Shown here one piece after another: positions 16,585-25,972 of a stretch of DNA of 64,000 bases (the stretch's first letter is position 1; each line of letters begins with the position of its first letter). This DNA is from Escherichia sp. E4742 (GTDB taxonomy: Bacteria > Pseudomonadota > Gammaproteobacteria > Enterobacterales > Enterobacteriaceae), in the NCBI RefSeq assembly GCF_005843885.1, contig NZ_CP040443.1, forward strand, positions 3,596,001 to 3,660,000, written 5' to 3'. The position numbers and the translations under genes are program-made. The notes under the pieces were generated by a model. It was not told where the DNA came from. It saw only the letters and a program-made list of their open reading frames with translations, and ran no database searches.

Positions 16585-19500
16585 GCCAGCATTTACCTTT
16601 GGTCGCCGCACAGCCCGGCATCTGGATGGCAGAAAAACTGTCGGATTTACCCTCCGCCTGGAGTGTGGCGCATTACGTTGAGTTAACCGGTGATGTTGAT
16701 GCGCCATTACTGGCCCGCGCGGTGGTTGCCGGATTAGCACAAGCGGATACGTTGCGGATGCGTTTTACGGAAGATAACGGCGAGGTCTGGCAATGGGTCG
16801 ATGATGCGCTGACGTTTGAACAGCCAGAAATTATCGATCTGCGTACCAACATTGATCCTCATGGAACTGCGCAGGCATTGATGCAGGCTGATTTACACCA
16901 AAACCTGCGCGTCGATAGTGGTAAACCGCTGGTCTTTCATCAGTTAATTCAGGTGGCGGATAACCGCTGGTACTGGTATCAGCGTTACCATCATTTGCTG
17001 GTCGATGGTTTCAGTTTCCCGGCAATTACCCGCCAGATCGCCAATATTTACTGTGCATGGCTGCGTGGCGAACCAACGCCTGCTTCGCCGTTTACGCCTT
17101 TCGCTGAAGTGGTGGAAGAGTACCTGCAGTACCGCGAAAGCGAAGCCTGGCAGCGTGATGCGGCATTCTGGGCGGAACAGCGTCGCCAACTGCCGCCACC
17201 TGCGTCACTTTCGTCTGCACCTTTAGCGGGGCGGGGCGCCTCGGCAGATATTCTGCGCCTGAAACTGGAATTTACCGACGGGAAATTCCGCCAGTTGGCA
17301 GCCCAATTGCCGACCGTACAACGTACCGATTTAGCTCTTGCGCTGGCGACCTTATGGCTGGGGCGATTGTGCAACCGCATGGACTACACCGCCGGATTCA
17401 TCTTTATGCGTCGAATGGGATCGGCGGCGCTGACGGCTACCGGCCCCGTGCTTAACGTTTTGCCGTTGGGTATTCACATTGCGGCGCAAGAAACATTGCC
17501 GCAACTGGCAACTCGACTGGCGGCTCAACTGAAAAAAATGCGTCGCCATCAACGTTACGATGCCGAACAAATTGTCCGTGACAGCGGACGAGCGGCAGGA
17601 GAGGAACCGCTGTTCGGTCCGGTACTCAATATCAAGGTATTTGATTACCAACTGGATATTCCTGGTGTTCAGGCGCAAACCCATACACTGGCAACCGGTC
17701 CGGTTAATGACCTTGAACTGGCGCTGTTCCCGGATGAAAACGGTGATTTGAGTATTGAGATCCTCGCCAATAAACAGCGTTACGATGAACCAACATTAAT
17801 CGAGCATGCTGAACGCCTGAAAATGCTGATTGTGCAGTTCGCCGCGAATCCGGCGCTGTTGTGCGGCGATGTCGATATTATGCTGCCTGGTGAGTATGCA
17901 CAGTTGGCGCAGATCAACGCCACACAGGTAGAAATCCCTGAAACCACGCTGAGCGCGCTGGTGGCAGAACAAGCGGCAAAAACACCGGATGCTCCGGCGC
18001 TGGCAGATGCGCATTACCAGTTCAGCTATCGGGAAATGCGCGAGCAGGTGGTGGCGCTGGCGAATCTGCTGCGTGAGCGCGGCGTTAAACCAGGCGACAG
18101 CGTGGCGGTGGCATTACCGCGCTCGGTCTTTTTGACTCTGGCACTACATGCGATAGTTGAAGCTGGTGCGGCCTGGTTACCGCTGGATACCGGCTATCCG
18201 GACGATCGCCTGAAAATGATGCTGGAAGATGCGCGTCCGCCGCTGTTAATCACCACCGACGATCAACTGCCGCGCTTTGCTGATGTTCCCGGTTTAACCC
18301 ACCTTTGCTATAACGCCCCGCTTACACCGCAGGGCAGTGCGCCGTTGCAACTTTCACAACCGCGCCACACGGCTTATATCATCTTTACCTCTGGCTCCAC
18401 CGGCAGGCCGAAAGGGGTAATGGTCGGGCAGACGGCTATCGTTAACCGCCTGCTTTGGATGCAAAACCACTACCCGCTCACAGGTGAAGATGTCGTTGCC
18501 CAAAAAACACCGTGCAGTTTTGATGTCTCGGTGTGGGAGTTTTTCTGGCCGTTTATTGCGGGGGCGAAACTGGTGATGGCTGAGCCGGAAGCGCACCGCG
18601 ATCCGCTCGCTATGCAACAATTCTTTGCCGAATATGGCGTAACGACCACGCATTTTGTTCCCTCGATGCTGGCGGCATTTGTTGCTTCGCTGACTCCGCA
18701 AACCGCTCGCCAGAGTTGCGCGACGTTGAAACAGGTTTTCTGTAGTGGTGAGGCCTTACCGGCTGATTTATGCCGCGAATGGCAACAGTTAACCAGCGTG
18801 CCGTTGCATAATCTGTATGGCCCGACGGAAGCGGCGGTAGATGTCAGCTGGTATCCGGCTTTTGGCGAGGAACTGGCACAGGTGCGCGGCAGCAGTGTGC
18901 CGATTGGTTATCCGGTGTGGAATACGGGCCTGCGTATTCTTGATGCGATGATGCATCCGGTGCCGCCGGGTGTGGCGGGAGATCTCTATCTCACCGGTAT
19001 TCAACTGGCGCAGGGGTATCTTGGACGACCCGATCTGACCGCCAGCCGCTTTATTGCCGATCCTTTTGCCCCAGGTGAACGGATGTACCGTACCGGAGAC
19101 GTTGCCCGCTGGCTGGATAACGGCGCGGTGGAGTACCTCGGGCGCAGTGATGATCAGCTAAAAATTCGCGGGCAGCGTATCGAACTGGGCGAAATCGATC
19201 GCGTGATGCAGGCGCTGCCGGATGTCGAACAAGCCGTTACCCACGCCTGTGTGATTAACCAGGCGGCAGCCACTGGTGGTGATGCGCGTCAGTTGGTGGG
19301 CTATCTGGTGTCGCAATCAGGTCTGCCGTTGGATACCAGCGCATTACAGGCGCAGCTTCGCGAAACATTGCCACCGCATATGGTGCCCGTGGTTCTGCTG
19401 CAACTTCCACAGTTGCCACTTAGCGCCAATGGCAAACTGGATCGCAAAGCCTTACCGTTGCCGGAATTGAGAGCACAAACGTCGGGACGTGCGCCGAAAG

Positions 19501-20483
19501 CGGGCAGTGAAACGATTATCGCCGCGGCATTCTCGTCGTTGCTGGGTTGTGACGTGCAGGATGCCGATGCTGATTTCTTCGCGCTTGGTGGTCATTCACT
19601 ACTGGCAATGAAACTGGCGGCGCAGTTAAGTCGACAGTTTGCCCGCCAGGTGACGCCGGGGCAGGTGATGGTCGCGTCAACCGTCGCCAAACTGGCCTCG
19701 ATTATTGATGGTGAAGAAGAAAACGTCCGGCATCTGGGATTTGAAACAGTTCTTCCGCTGCGTGAAGGCTCTGGTCCGACGCTGTTCTGTTTCCATCCGG
19801 CGTCCGGTTTTGCCTGGCAGTTTAGTGTGCTCTCGCGTTATCTCGATCCACAATGGTCGATTATCGGCATTCAGTCGCCGCGCCCTCATGGACCCATGCA
19901 GACTGCGACAAACCTGGAGGAAGTCTGCGAAGCGCATCTGGCAACATTACTGGAACAACAACCTCATGGCCCTTATTACCTGCTGGGTTATTCGCTGGGT
20001 GGTACGCTGGCACAGGGCATCGCGGCGCGACTGCGTGCCCGTGGCGAACAGGTGGCATTTCTTGGTTTGCTGGATACCTGGCCGCCAGAAACGCAAAACT
20101 GGCAGGAAAAAGAAGCTAACGGTCTGGACCCGGAAGTGCTGGCGGAGATTAACCGCGAGCGCGAAGCCTTCATGGCAGCCCAGCAGGGAACGGCGTCGAC
20201 AGAGCTGTTTACCACCATTGAAGGCAATTATGCCGATGCAGTGCGGCTATTAACCACCGCCCATAGTGAACCGTTTGATGGCAAAGCTACGCTGTTTGTT
20301 GCGGAGCGTACACTTCAGGAAGGTATGAGCCCCGAACGCGCCTGGTCGCCGTGGATAGCAGAGCTGGATATTTATCGCCAGGATTGCGCGCATGTGGATA
20401 TTATTTCTCCAATAGCATTTGAAAAAATTGGACCAATTATTCGTGCGACGCTAAATAACTTTATCTTAAATGCAAATCCATAA
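16581..20483 (+). CDS. entF: EntF, non-ribosomal peptide synthetase for enterobactin
   Basis: The 1300-residue NRPS has four domains in order. Condensation covers about 1-430 (YHHLLVDG with His137/His138); adenylation for L-Ser about 460-960 (IFTSGSTGRPKG, YRTGDVARW); peptidyl carrier about 970-1050 (Ser1006 in LGGHSLL); thioesterase about 1070-1300 (Ser1138 in GYSLGG). It joins 2,3-DHB to serine and cyclises three units. The start at 16581 overlaps the ybdZ stop. The C-terminus reads RATLNNFILNANP, about seven residues longer than the 1293-residue K-12 protein as I recall it, and the stop lies in a palindrome. Confidence 0.98.
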   Translation: MSQHLPLVAAQPGIWMAEKLSDLPSAWSVAHYVELTGDVDAPLLARAVVAGLAQADTLRMRFTEDNGEVWQWVDDALTFEQPEIIDLRTNIDPHGTAQALMQADLHQNLRVDSGKPLVFHQLIQVADNRWYWYQRYHHLLVDGFSFPAITRQIANIYCAWLRGEPTPASPFTPFAEVVEEYLQYRESEAWQRDAAFWAEQRRQLPPPASLSSAPLAGRGASADILRLKLEFTDGKFRQLAAQLPTVQRTDLALALATLWLGRLCNRMDYTAGFIFMRRMGSAALTATGPVLNVLPLGIHIAAQETLPQLATRLAAQLKKMRRHQRYDAEQIVRDSGRAAGEEPLFGPVLNIKVFDYQLDIPGVQAQTHTLATGPVNDLELALFPDENGDLSIEILANKQRYDEPTLIEHAERLKMLIVQFAANPALLCGDVDIMLPGEYAQLAQINATQVEIPETTLSALVAEQAAKTPDAPALADAHYQFSYREMREQVVALANLLRERGVKPGDSVAVALPRSVFLTLALHAIVEAGAAWLPLDTGYPDDRLKMMLEDARPPLLITTDDQLPRFADVPGLTHLCYNAPLTPQGSAPLQLSQPRHTAYIIFTSGSTGRPKGVMVGQTAIVNRLLWMQNHYPLTGEDVVAQKTPCSFDVSVWEFFWPFIAGAKLVMAEPEAHRDPLAMQQFFAEYGVTTTHFVPSMLAAFVASLTPQTARQSCATLKQVFCSGEALPADLCREWQQLTSVPLHNLYGPTEAAVDVSWYPAFGEELAQVRGSSVPIGYPVWNTGLRILDAMMHPVPPGVAGDLYLTGIQLAQGYLGRPDLTASRFIADPFAPGERMYRTGDVARWLDNGAVEYLGRSDDQLKIRGQRIELGEIDRVMQALPDVEQAVTHACVINQAAATGGDARQLVGYLVSQSGLPLDTSALQAQLRETLPPHMVPVVLLQLPQLPLSANGKLDRKALPLPELRAQTSGRAPKAGSETIIAAAFSSLLGCDVQDADADFFALGGHSLLAMKLAAQLSRQFARQVTPGQVMVASTVAKLASIIDGEEENVRHLGFETVLPLREGSGPTLFCFHPASGFAWQFSVLSRYLDPQWSIIGIQSPRPHGPMQTATNLEEVCEAHLATLLEQQPHGPYYLLGYSLGGTLAQGIAARLRARGEQVAFLGLLDTWPPETQNWQEKEANGLDPEVLAEINREREAFMAAQQGTASTELFTTIEGNYADAVRLLTTAHSEPFDGKATLFVAERTLQEGMSPERAWSPWIAELDIYRQDCAHVDIISPIAFEKIGPIIRATLNNFILNANP

Positions 20484-20508
20484 TTATGATAAATAATTAT
20501 GGATTTTG
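20476..20508 (+). terminator. 12-bp palindrome spanning the entF stop codon
   Basis: ATCCATAATTAT (20476-20487) pairs perfectly with ATAATTATGGAT (20493-20504) around the loop GATAA, followed by TTTGTT. The entF stop TAA is at 20481-20483, inside the left arm. The stem is AT-rich and the T-run short, so termination would be weak; the operon may continue into fepE 189 bases after entF. Confidence 0.45.
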
Positions 20509-20672
20509 TTATTTACCGTATTAATGTTTACTGAGTGGTTTGTCTAAAAATGCGCCAAACATTGCGTTTGCTGCGTGGAATTTACAAAGTTCAGCTTCGG
20601 ATAATTCTCACCAACTGGTAAAGTGTGCGCCGTGGAAATTTATCCCATTGGACCCATTTCAGGTTATACCGC

Positions 20673-21806
20673 ATGTCATCACTGAATATTAAACAGGGAA
20701 GTGACGCACATTTTCCCGAGTATCCTCTAGCGTCGCCCAGTAATAATGAAATTGATTTACTTAATCTAATCGAAGTTTTATGGCGGGCAAAAAAAACGGT
20801 CATGGCGGTCGTTTTTGCGTTTGCCTGCACAGGATTGCTGATCTCTTTCATCCTGCCGCAAAAATGGACCAGTTCTGCCGTCATTACTCCCGCTGAGGCT
20901 ATTCAGTGGCAGGACCTGGAGAAAACCTTTACCAAACTCCGTGTTCTTGATCTCGATGTTAATATCGACCGTGGCGGTGTATTTAATCTGTTTATCAAGA
21001 AATTTCAGTCAATTAGCTTGCTGGAAGAGTACCTGCGCTCATCACCTTATGTGATGGACCAATTAAAAGAGGCGAAAATCGACGAACTGGATTTGCATCG
21101 CGCTATTGTCGCATTGAGCGAAAAAATGAAAGCGGTTGATGACAACGCCAGTAAGAAAAAAGATGAGCCCGCGCTGTATACTTCCTGGACATTAAGTTTC
21201 ACCGCACCCACCAGTGAAGAAGCGCAGACAGTATTGGCAGGGTATATCGATTATATCTCTGCCATCGTGGTGAAAGAGTCGCTAGAAAATGTGCGTAATA
21301 AGCTGGAAATCAGAACCCAGTTTGAAAAAGAAAAACTGGCACAGGATCGTATAAAAACGAAAAACCAGCTTGATGCAAACATTCAACGCCTCAATTATTC
21401 ACTCGACATTGCCAACGCGGCAGGAATTAAAAAGCCCGTATACAGTAATGGTCAGGCCGTTAAAGATGACCCTGATTTCTCTATTTCTCTCGGTGCAGAC
21501 GGTATAGAACGCAAACTAGAAATTGAAAAAGCAGTCACCGATGTTGCGGAACTGAATGGTGAATTACGTAATCGTCAGTATCTAGTCGAGCAATTAACAA
21601 AAACAAATGTCAATGATGTAAATTTTACGCCGTTTAAATATCAGTTGCGTCCGACTTTGCCGGTGAAAAAAGACGGTCCGGGTAAGGCGATTATCGTGAT
21701 CCTTTCTGCGTTGATCGGCGGTATGGTGGCTTGTGGTGGCGTGCTGTTGCGTCATGCGATGGCATCCAGAAAACAGGATGCCATGATGGAAGACCACTTA
21801 GTTTAA
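20673..21806 (+). CDS. fepE: FepE, Wzz-type polysaccharide chain-length regulator
   Basis: The 377-residue inner-membrane protein has two membrane segments, at about residues 47-67 and 345-365, flanking a long helical periplasmic region, the Wzz/PCP plan. In Salmonella FepE sets very long O-antigen chains. Despite its name it has no shown role in iron uptake. ATG 20673 gives the usual N-terminus MSSLNIKQGSDAHF. Residues about 68-100 (SSAVITPAEAIQWQD..., DVNIDRGGVF) differ from K-12 far more than the rest. It is convergent with fepC; their stops lie within four bases of overlap (21803-21806). Confidence 0.93.
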   Translation: MSSLNIKQGSDAHFPEYPLASPSNNEIDLLNLIEVLWRAKKTVMAVVFAFACTGLLISFILPQKWTSSAVITPAEAIQWQDLEKTFTKLRVLDLDVNIDRGGVFNLFIKKFQSISLLEEYLRSSPYVMDQLKEAKIDELDLHRAIVALSEKMKAVDDNASKKKDEPALYTSWTLSFTAPTSEEAQTVLAGYIDYISAIVVKESLENVRNKLEIRTQFEKEKLAQDRIKTKNQLDANIQRLNYSLDIANAAGIKKPVYSNGQAVKDDPDFSISLGADGIERKLEIEKAVTDVAELNGELRNRQYLVEQLTKTNVNDVNFTPFKYQLRPTLPVKKDGPGKAIIVILSALIGGMVACGGVLLRHAMASRKQDAMMEDHLV

Positions 21807-22618
21807 ATCTTCGCGGTTGAAGGTGCCGTTCGTCCGAGCGGCACCACGAGCGGCGTTCCGGCCACCGGATCGTCAATAATCATGCAGCGCAGACCATAAA
21901 TGCGCTCGATCAATTCAGCAGTGACAATCTCCTTCGGCGCCCCCTGCGCGATAATTTTTCCTTCCCGCAGCGCAATCAAATGGCTGGCGTAGCGACAGGC
22001 CTGATTAAGATCGTGCAGCACCGCAGCCAGCGTATAGCCTTTCTCGCGGTTCAGTTCGCTCAATAATTCCAGCAAATCAATCTGATGACTGATATCCAGC
22101 CAGGTGGTCGGCTCATCGAGCAGCATAATCGCCGTTTCCTGTGCCAGCACCATGGCAATCCACGCTCGCTGGCGTTGCCCACCGGAAAGGGTGTCCACGC
22201 TTTGATTCGCCAGATGGGTAATTCCTGTAGCCTGCATCGCTTTCGTTACCGCCTCTTCATCCTCTTTCCTCCAGCGGGTAAACAGCGGTTGATGCGGATA
22301 ACGCCCACGCGCTACCAGCTCCTGAACGGTGATGTCGCCCGGCGTGGTAGCGTTTTGCGCCAGCAGACCAATCCGGCGTGCGACCTCTTTACTGGCGAAA
22401 CGCTGAATTTGTTCACCATCCAGCCAGACATGCCCGTGAGCAGGCGTCATCAGGCGGCTTAACGTGCGTAGCAACGTGGATTTACCGCAGCCATTTGGCC
22501 CGATAATTGCCGTGAAGTGACCATCAGGAATTTCTACAGTCAGATTTTCCGCAACGGTATATTTACCATATCCGAGGGTTAACTGTTCGCCGCGCAAACG
22601 GGCTACTGATTCGGTCAT
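21803..22618 (-). CDS. fepC: FepC, ATPase of the ferric enterobactin ABC importer
   Basis: The 271-residue cytoplasmic ATP-binding subunit has Walker A GPNGCGKST (about residues 40-48), the ABC signature LSGGQRQRAW, and Walker B IMLLDEPTTWLD, then the switch His in AAVLHDLNQACRYA. It powers uptake through FepD-FepG with FepB. The ATG at 22618 overlaps the fepG stop by four bases, indicating coupling; longer frames extend into fepG. Its own stop overlaps the end of fepE on the other strand. Confidence 0.98.
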   Translation of the reverse strand: MTESVARLRGEQLTLGYGKYTVAENLTVEIPDGHFTAIIGPNGCGKSTLLRTLSRLMTPAHGHVWLDGEQIQRFASKEVARRIGLLAQNATTPGDITVQELVARGRYPHQPLFTRWRKEDEEAVTKAMQATGITHLANQSVDTLSGGQRQRAWIAMVLAQETAIMLLDEPTTWLDISHQIDLLELLSELNREKGYTLAAVLHDLNQACRYASHLIALREGKIIAQGAPKEIVTAELIERIYGLRCMIIDDPVAGTPLVVPLGRTAPSTAKI

Positions 22619-23607
22619 TTTTTGCGAGACTCCTGAATTAACAAGACGATAAGGTAAATACCGCCGAGGCTGACGGTAACGACACCAACCGGAAGTTGAT
22701 ACGGCATAAACAGTTGTTGGGCGCAGAGATCGGCTGCCAGCAGTAACAGCGCACCGCACAGCGCCGCCTGGGTAAGCCCCCAGCGAGCGGTGCCGCTAAT
22801 GCGTCGGGCAATGTGCGGCGCGACTAAAGCAATAAAGGAAATCGGCCCGGCAAGGGCCGTTGCCGCAGCGGTAAGCACCACTGCAACCAGCATCATTAAC
22901 AGACGCGAACGTTCGACGCTGACGCCCAGCGCGCAGGCGGTGTCATCGCCCATCTCCAGCAAGCGCATTCGCCGTACCAGTAAGGCAGCGGCAATTAACA
23001 TCAGCACAATGATTGGCGCGGAAGGCCAGGTTTTTGCCCACGTCAGGCCGTTAAGCGATCCGGCATTCCACAAACCCGCCGTTAGCGCCGTTTCTAAGGA
23101 TGCTTTCAACAGCAGCCAGGTATTAAAGGCCACCAGCATGGCGCGAACGCCGATGCCGATAATAATCAGCCGAAAAGTGTCGATGCCGTTACGCCAGGCA
23201 AGCAGCCAGACCAGCAGTGAAGTGATAATGCCGCCCGCCATTGCTGCAAGGGCGATAGCCGTCAGATCCTGACCAAACAGCACCATCGCCACCAGTACGC
23301 CGCTCCACGCTCCGGTGTTAAAGCCCATTACGTCAGGGCTGCCGAGCGGGTTACGCATCAGCGACTGAAAAATCGCGCCGCTGATGCCCAGCGCCGCGCC
23401 AATTAACAGCGCCATCAGCACGCGTGGTAAACGCCATTCGGTGACTACCATCGTCATACTGCGCGGCGCATCGCCCATCAGCGCGGCGAATACCTGCGAG
23501 GTTTCCAGCGTGACGGCACCGCTGCGTAATCCCCAGATACCAGCAACCACACAGGCGGTAATTAGCAGCAAACAGGTGATGATTAATCGGCGAGAGACGT
23601 AAATCAT
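22615..23607 (-). CDS. fepG: FepG, permease of the ferric enterobactin ABC importer
   Basis: The 330-residue inner-membrane protein belongs to the FecCD/BtuC permease family, with about ten hydrophobic helices. Family motifs include the RLPRVLMALLIGAALGISGA region (about residues 58-77) and the GPISFIALVAPHIAR segment near the C-terminus, which holds the coupling helix for FepC. It pairs with FepD. It overlaps fepD by four bases upstream and fepC by four bases downstream, so fepDGC is a tightly coupled operon. Confidence 0.98.
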   Translation of the reverse strand: MIYVSRRLIITCLLLITACVVAGIWGLRSGAVTLETSQVFAALMGDAPRSMTMVVTEWRLPRVLMALLIGAALGISGAIFQSLMRNPLGSPDVMGFNTGAWSGVLVAMVLFGQDLTAIALAAMAGGIITSLLVWLLAWRNGIDTFRLIIIGIGVRAMLVAFNTWLLLKASLETALTAGLWNAGSLNGLTWAKTWPSAPIIVLMLIAAALLVRRMRLLEMGDDTACALGVSVERSRLLMMLVAVVLTAAATALAGPISFIALVAPHIARRISGTARWGLTQAALCGALLLLAADLCAQQLFMPYQLPVGVVTVSLGGIYLIVLLIQESRKK

Positions 23608-24608
23608 GCGCCACCTCGCGTTTTACGTCGGACAAGAAAGATCAACACCGGTGCGCCAATAAAGGCGCTGACTACGGAAACGCGCAGCTCGCCGGGAACA
23701 ATCACGCGCCCGATGATATCGGCAAACAGCAGCAGGGCAGGCGTGGCGAGCAGCGTGACGGGCAGCGACCAGCGATGATCGGCACCTACCAGCCAGCGCG
23801 CCATGTGCGGCATCATCAGGCCAATAAAGGCAATCGGACCAACCACCGCTGTTGCACTTCCGCAAAGCACGGTAATCGCCAGCAGACCAATCAACTGTGT
23901 GCGCGCCACGCGACTGCCCAACGCCGTCGCGGTGTCACTGCCGAGGCTTAAACTGTTCAGCGCGCGACTCAGTAATAGCGCAGTTGCTCCGGCGATCAGC
24001 ACCGGGATCAGCACCACTTTTAAGGTATGTAGATTGCGAATATCCAGCGAACCGGCTTGCCAGAAACGTAACTGATCGTAGACGTCAGGATTAAGCAGGG
24101 CGATGCCGCTGGTCAGCCCTTCCAGCACCGCAGCCAGCGCCACGCCCGCCAGGGTTAAACGCACCGGACTTAACTGCCCACCGCCCTGGCTGCCGGTAAA
24201 GGCAACAATCAACGAGGCCACCAGCGCCCCGGCGAAGGCCATCGCCAGTTGTTCCTGCGCGGATGAGTAACCAAACAGCGCAGCTCCCAACACAATGGCA
24301 AAGCTGGCTCCGGCGTTGACGCCAAGCAAGCCGGGGTCGGCAAGTGGATTTCGGGTGAGGGTTTGCATTAACGCCCCGGCAAGGCCAAGCGCACCACCTG
24401 CCAGTAAACCGGCAAGAGTGCGCGGCAGTCGCGCGTCGAGCACGATGGTGCAGTCGGCACTCTGGCAGGTGCCGGAGAGAGCCTCCAGCACGACGGAAGC
24501 GGGGAGTGATTTTGCCCCAATGAGCAGACTTAATGTCGTTGCGATAATCAGTAATAACAGCAATCCGGGCACGGCAATGGCGCGTGTCACGGCAACAGAA
24601 CCAGACAT
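23604..24608 (-). CDS. fepD: FepD, permease of the ferric enterobactin ABC importer
   Basis: The 334-residue FecCD-family permease forms the second half of the FepD-FepG channel. It has the family motifs RLPRTLAGLLAGGALGLAGALMQ (about residues 60-82) and GPIAFIGLMMPHMAR near residue 265, and about ten membrane helices. ATG 24608 (MSGSVAVTRA) matches the K-12 start; the in-frame codons before it fall in the Fur-regulated region. It heads fepDGC and is divergent from entS across 110 bases. Confidence 0.98.
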   Translation of the reverse strand: MSGSVAVTRAIAVPGLLLLLIIATTLSLLIGAKSLPASVVLEALSGTCQSADCTIVLDARLPRTLAGLLAGGALGLAGALMQTLTRNPLADPGLLGVNAGASFAIVLGAALFGYSSAQEQLAMAFAGALVASLIVAFTGSQGGGQLSPVRLTLAGVALAAVLEGLTSGIALLNPDVYDQLRFWQAGSLDIRNLHTLKVVLIPVLIAGATALLLSRALNSLSLGSDTATALGSRVARTQLIGLLAITVLCGSATAVVGPIAFIGLMMPHMARWLVGADHRWSLPVTLLATPALLLFADIIGRVIVPGELRVSVVSAFIGAPVLIFLVRRKTRGGA

Positions 24609-24617
24609 ACGAACTTC

Positions 24618-24650
24618 CATGATAATGAAATTAATTATCGTTATCGATCT
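24618..24650. promoter_or_regulatory. Fur-box region between fepD and entS
   Basis: GATAATGAAATTAATTATCG followed by TTATCGATC gives overlapping matches to the Fur consensus, in the 110-base divergent region serving fepDGC (minus) and entS (plus). Fur-Fe(II) repression of both promoters is known in K-12. The assignment is by motif and position. Confidence 0.8.
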
Positions 24651-24718
24651 TATTTGGATATGTTAGCATGTGCAGCCTAAGAATAGGTATTTAAAATATT
24701 TGATGGCAAGGCATTGTA

Positions 24719-25969
24719 ATGAATAAACAATCCTGGCTGCTTAACCTCAGCCTGTTGAAAACGCACCCGGCGTTTCGCGCAGTATTCCTCGCTCGTTTCA
24801 TCTCTATTGTTTCTCTGGGTTTGCTCGGCGTCGCGGTGCCGGTGCAGATCCAGATGATGACGCACTCTACCTGGCAAGTGGGGCTTTCGGTGACGCTCAC
24901 CGGCAGCGCGATGTTTGTCGGTCTGATGGTTGGCGGCGTGCTGGCGGATCGTTATGAGCGCAAAAAAGTGATTTTGCTGGCGCGCGGCACTTGTGGCATT
25001 GGTTTTATTGGCCTGTGTCTGAATGCTCTGCTGCCGGAGCCGTCATTGCTGGCAATCTATTTACTCGGATTGTGGGATGGCTTTTTCGCATCGCTTGGCG
25101 TTACGGCGCTACTGGCGGCAACACCTGCACTTGTTGGGCGTGAAAACTTAATGCAGGCCGGGGCGATCACCATGTTGACCGTGCGTCTGGGGTCGGTGAT
25201 TTCGCCCATGATTGGCGGTTTATTGCTGGCGACCGGAGGCGTAGCCTGGAACTACGGACTGGCGGCGGCAGGCACGTTTATTACCCTGCTGCCGTTGTTA
25301 AGCCTTCCGGCACTGCCACCGCCGCCGCAGCCGCGTGAGCATCCGTTGAAATCGCTTCTGGCCGCGTTTCGTTTTCTGCTCGCCAGCCCGCTGGTGGGAG
25401 GGATTGCGTTGCTGGGTGGTTTATTGACGATGGCGAGCGCGGTGCGGGTACTGTATCCGGCGCTGGCTACCAACTGGCAGATGTCGGCGGCACAGATTGG
25501 TTTTCTCTATGCGGCGATCCCGCTCGGCGCGGCTATTGGCGCGTTAACCAGCGGAAAGCTGGCGCATAGCGAGCGACCTGGATTGTTGATGTTGCTCTCC
25601 ACGCTGGGGTCGTTTCTCGCCATTGGTCTGTTTGGCCTGATGCCGATGTGGATTTTAGGTGTAGTTTGTCTGGCGCTGTTCGGCTGGCTGAGCGCGGTTA
25701 GTTCGTTGCTGCAATACACAATGCTGCAAACGCAAACTCCGGAAGCAATGTTAGGGCGGATTAACGGTTTGTGGACGGCGCAGAACGTGACGGGCGATGC
25801 GATTGGTGCTGCGCTGCTGGGCGGTCTGGGGGCGATGATGACACCGGTTGCTTCCGCAAGCGTGAGCGGCTTTGGTTTGTTTATTATCGGCGTGTTGCTG
25901 TTGCTGGTGCTGGTGGAATTGCGGCGTTTTCGCCAGACGCCGCCGCAGGTGACAGCGTCCGACAGTTAA
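24719..25969 (+). CDS. entS: EntS, enterobactin exporter (MFS)
   Basis: The 416-residue major facilitator protein has about 12 hydrophobic helices. The loop motif between helices 2 and 3 is GGVLADRYERKKV (about residues 74-86), a good MFS motif A. It exports enterobactin across the inner membrane. It is divergent from fepD and convergent with fepB, whose stop lies three bases beyond. Length equals K-12 EntS (YbdA). Confidence 0.97.
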   Translation: MNKQSWLLNLSLLKTHPAFRAVFLARFISIVSLGLLGVAVPVQIQMMTHSTWQVGLSVTLTGSAMFVGLMVGGVLADRYERKKVILLARGTCGIGFIGLCLNALLPEPSLLAIYLLGLWDGFFASLGVTALLAATPALVGRENLMQAGAITMLTVRLGSVISPMIGGLLLATGGVAWNYGLAAAGTFITLLPLLSLPALPPPPQPREHPLKSLLAAFRFLLASPLVGGIALLGGLLTMASAVRVLYPALATNWQMSAAQIGFLYAAIPLGAAIGALTSGKLAHSERPGLLMLLSTLGSFLAIGLFGLMPMWILGVVCLALFGWLSAVSSLLQYTMLQTQTPEAMLGRINGLWTAQNVTGDAIGAALLGGLGAMMTPVASASVSGFGLFIIGVLLLLVLVELRRFRQTPPQVTASDS

Positions 25970-25972
25970 TGC

